A stretch of DNA of 8,480 nucleotides. It comes from an uncultured Collinsella sp. (GTDB lineage Bacteria > Actinomycetota > Coriobacteriia > Coriobacteriales > Coriobacteriaceae). The stretch lies in contig CAJLLB010000087.1 in assembly GCA_905207425.1 (NCBI GenBank), positions 1 through 8,480 of the forward strand, in the 5' to 3' direction. The position numbers and the translations under genes are program-made. The notes beneath the pieces were generated by a model that was not told the origin of the DNA, ran no database searches, and saw only the letters and a list, made by a program, of their open reading frames with translations. Below, in pieces: positions 7,240-8,480 of this stretch (positions are counted from its first letter, which is position 1; the number at the start of each line of letters is the position of its first letter).

Positions 7240-8181
7240 TTGCCGGCGAACCGGGAACATATCGGAGAAGCTCCTTCGCCGCTCGCTGTGGCGGCGGGGG
7301 AGTTTCTTGATTACCTTACAGTCGAGCGGGGCTTGGCGCGTAACACGATTGCCGCCTATCGCCGAGACCTGACGACCTACTGTGCCTATCTGGAGCGGAC
7401 GGGCATTGCGTCCTTTGAGGACGTGAGTCGGCGGGTCATTGAGGACTTTATCGCCGATCGGCGCGATGGGGGCTATTCCGATGCCTCGGTGGAGCGCGCG
7501 CTCGCTGCCGTCAAAGGCCTGCATGCCTTTTTGGTGCGCGATGGGGCCGTGACCCAAAATCCTACGGCGGCGTTGCGTTTGCCAAAAAAGGCCGAGCGCC
7601 TGCCGGAGTGCCTTTCGGTGGAGGATGTTTCGGCATTGCTCGACCAGGATTTTCCGGATGGTGAGATGGGTCTGCGCGATCGCGCTATCTTGGAAGTGCT
7701 GTATGGGTGCGGCCTGCGCGTGAGCGAGCTGGTGGGGCTCGATGTGAGTGATATCCATGCCGATGACGGCTTTGTGCTGGTTCGCGGCAAGGGCTCCAAG
7801 GAGCGTCTGGCCCCTTTGGTGGGAAGCGCGGCGCGTGCCCTGACGCACTATATATGTGATGGGCGCCGACTTCTGGCGGCTCATGCTCGTGGGACAGAGA
7901 CGCCGGCGGTCTTTTTAAACAAGAACGGCGGGCGTCTGTCGCGTCAGGGTGTTCACGTCATATGCGAGCGCTACGGACGCCAGGTGGGGTTGGTGGGACT
8001 CCATCCGCACACGTTGCGCCACTCCTTTGCCACCCATATGCTCGCGGGCGGCGCGGACCTTCGCGTGCTGCAGGAGATCTTGGGACACGCCGATATATCG
8101 ACGACGCAGGTCTACACGCATGTCGATCGTACGCAGCTGACTGAGGTTTACCTGGCGGCCCACCCGCTGGCACATCGCTAA
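7240..8181 (+). CDS. xerD: Site-specific tyrosine recombinase, XerD type
   Basis: With the TTG start the protein has 313 residues, against about 295-305 for the family. The N-terminal SAM-like core-binding domain is at about 20-105 (FLDYLTVERGLARNTIAAYRRDL). The C-terminal catalytic domain has all six active-site residues: Arg160 (GLRVSEL), Lys184 (RGKGSK), His257 and Arg260 (HTLRHSFATH), His283 (LGHADISTTQ) and nucleophile Tyr292 (VYTHV). With a partner XerC it would resolve chromosome dimers at dif; XerC versus XerD is judged from pattern and context. pyrG followed closely by xerD is a known actinobacterial arrangement (also in Mycobacterium, where scpA and scpB lie further on). The start is uncertain: TTG 7240, 2 nt after the pyrG stop, suits coupled translation, while GTG 7288 would give 297 residues, closer to family length, but has no well-spaced ribosome site. 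I see no sign of prophage or integron association. Confidence 0.9.
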   Translation: MPANREHIGEAPSPLAVAAGEFLDYLTVERGLARNTIAAYRRDLTTYCAYLERTGIASFEDVSRRVIEDFIADRRDGGYSDASVERALAAVKGLHAFLVRDGAVTQNPTAALRLPKKAERLPECLSVEDVSALLDQDFPDGEMGLRDRAILEVLYGCGLRVSELVGLDVSDIHADDGFVLVRGKGSKERLAPLVGSAARALTHYICDGRRLLAAHARGTETPAVFLNKNGGRLSRQGVHVICERYGRQVGLVGLHPHTLRHSFATHMLAGGADLRVLQEILGHADISTTQVYTHVDRTQLTEVYLAAHPLAHR

Positions 8182-8214
8182 TACGCTGCTGAGCTGCGAT
8201 TACATGCTATTCGA

Positions 8215-8282
8215 GGACGGACCCCCGATTGCTGGAACGTGCTGTTGCGCACGTTTTGGCAATCGGGGGTCCGTCCCATTTT
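8215..8282 (+). terminator. 62-nt near-perfect palindrome followed by TTTT
   Basis: GGACGGACCCCCGATTGC (8215-8232) pairs perfectly with 8259-8276. Three wobble pairs (8233-8235 with 8256-8258) follow, then AACGTGC (8236-8242) with GCACGTT (8249-8255), around a 6-nt loop. That makes about 28 stacked pairs. TTTT follows at 8279-8282. It lies 33 nt after the xerD stop and could end the pyrG-xerD transcript, but it is far longer than a normal terminator and may be a dispersed palindromic repeat. Confidence 0.6.
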
Positions 8283-8323
8283 GCGCCACCGGCCAATGGC
8301 GCGGCGGGGTGCACATGCCGCGC
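8283..8323. other. Overlapping small GC-rich hairpins
   Basis: GCGCCA (8283-8288) pairs with TGGCGC (8297-8302). Alternatively GCGCGGC (8299-8305) pairs with GCCGCGC (8317-8323). The two stems share bases 8299-8302 and cannot form together. No gene is present here. Confidence 0.35.
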
Positions 8324-8375
8324 GTGGGAGAGTTTGGGGGCGATGTGAACGGCATGTAAAGGGACATAAAAATCG

Positions 8376-8401
8376 CCTCAAGGTCAACTTGAAGGTTGAG
8401 G
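8376..8401. promoter_or_regulatory. Dyad resembling a SoxR/MerR-type operator
   Basis: TCAAG (8378-8382) and CTTGA (8388-8392) form a dyad with a 5-nt centre. It is flanked by CC and AGG, giving CCTCAAG-N5-CTTGAAGG, which is like the CCTCAAG/CTTGAGG arms bound by SoxR-type MerR-family regulators. An outer CCTCAA (8376-8381) with TTGAGG (8396-8401) pairing is also possible. No MerR-family gene is visible in the window. Confidence 0.25.
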
Positions 8402-8404
8402 TTG

Positions 8405-8438
8405 AAAGGCGGGGTGCTACAGGTGGCATCCCGCCTTT
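8405..8438 (+). terminator. Terminator-like hairpin
   Basis: AAAGGCGGG (8405-8413) pairs with CCCGCCTTT (8430-8438). The stem extends inward by four more pairs (8414-8417 with 8426-8429, the first being G-U) around an 8-nt loop. Flanking A and T triplets are within the stem. On the + strand it is followed by GCGTT. It could stop transcripts entering from either side, or sit in the leader of the next gene. Confidence 0.5.
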
Positions 8439-8443
8439 GCGTT

Positions 8444-8463
8444 AAACACAACATATTGTGTTT
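8444..8463. promoter_or_regulatory. AT-rich 20-bp palindrome
   Basis: AAACACAA (8444-8451), CATA, TTGTGTTT (8456-8463) is a perfect 8-bp inverted repeat just before the LexA-like site. Its base composition is unlike the GC-rich hairpins around it and suits a protein-binding operator or the promoter of a gene beyond the window. Confidence 0.4.
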
Positions 8464-8464
8464 T

Positions 8465-8478
8465 CGAACATATGCTCG
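8465..8478. promoter_or_regulatory. Probable LexA (SOS) box at the window edge
   Basis: The sequence CGAACATATGCTCG matches the Gram-positive/actinobacterial LexA consensus CGAAC-N4-GTTCG at 9 of the 10 fixed positions; the single difference is C at 8475. It lies 1 nt after the AT-rich palindrome. The regulated gene would lie beyond the window and cannot be identified here. Confidence 0.5.
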
Positions 8479-8480
8479 GG

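Noticed and set aside
7240..8181. Integrase of a mobile element
   Set aside because: It is coupled to pyrG in a conserved housekeeping arrangement, and no attachment site, tRNA or phage gene is present.
8200..8454. Reverse-strand reading frames after xerD
   Set aside because: They run through the 62-nt palindrome and other hairpins, and the product is Pro/Arg-rich with no motif.
8440..8466. dif site for XerC/XerD beside xerD
   Set aside because: The palindrome has 8-bp arms with a 4-nt centre, not the 11-6-11 layout, and the half-site does not match the conserved XerD arm.

Overview
The window looks chromosomal and comes from a high-GC Gram-positive anaerobe. My best guess is Collinsella or a close relative in the Coriobacteriia (Actinomycetota). 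The reasons are the arginine deiminase cluster with a YfcC-type carrier, the pyrG-xerD pairing known from actinobacteria, the strong C/G third-position bias, and the style of the intergenic palindromes. The genus is an inference, not a proof. All convincing genes lie on the + strand.

Region 1 (1-2771) is the end of an arginine deiminase (ADI) fermentation operon. It holds the last 13 codons of arcA, including the catalytic Cys, then a complete ornithine carbamoyltransferase (argF/arcB), then a 492-residue YfcC/DcuC-superfamily membrane carrier that probably exchanges arginine for ornithine. Arginine is deiminated to citrulline, and OTC phosphorolyses citrulline to ornithine and carbamoyl phosphate. 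Carbamate kinase (arcC, not in this window) would then make ATP while the carrier exports ornithine. Both gaps between these genes contain hairpins, including a perfect 12-bp terminator-like stem after argF.

Region 2 (2772-3324) has no credible gene but is full of structure: a multi-helix segment with two mutually exclusive pairings, two GC-rich hairpins, a 98-nt long imperfect palindrome, and a 73-nt direct repeat whose first copy supplies one arm of that palindrome. A clear TATAAT box then leads into the next gene.

Region 3 (3325-5398) carries a UPF0371/DUF1846 protein of unknown function, closed by a textbook terminator. After it comes a small winged-helix protein with a long structured leader that contains a possible 23-codon upstream ORF.

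Region 4 (5399-8181) is pyrG (CTP synthase), followed after only 2 nt by a XerD-type tyrosine recombinase with all six catalytic residues.

Region 5 (8182-8480) is noncoding. It holds a 62-nt nearly fully paired palindrome, further hairpins, a SoxR/MerR-like dyad, an AT-rich palindrome and, at the very edge, a one-mismatch match to the Gram-positive LexA (SOS) box. A regulated gene probably starts just beyond the window.
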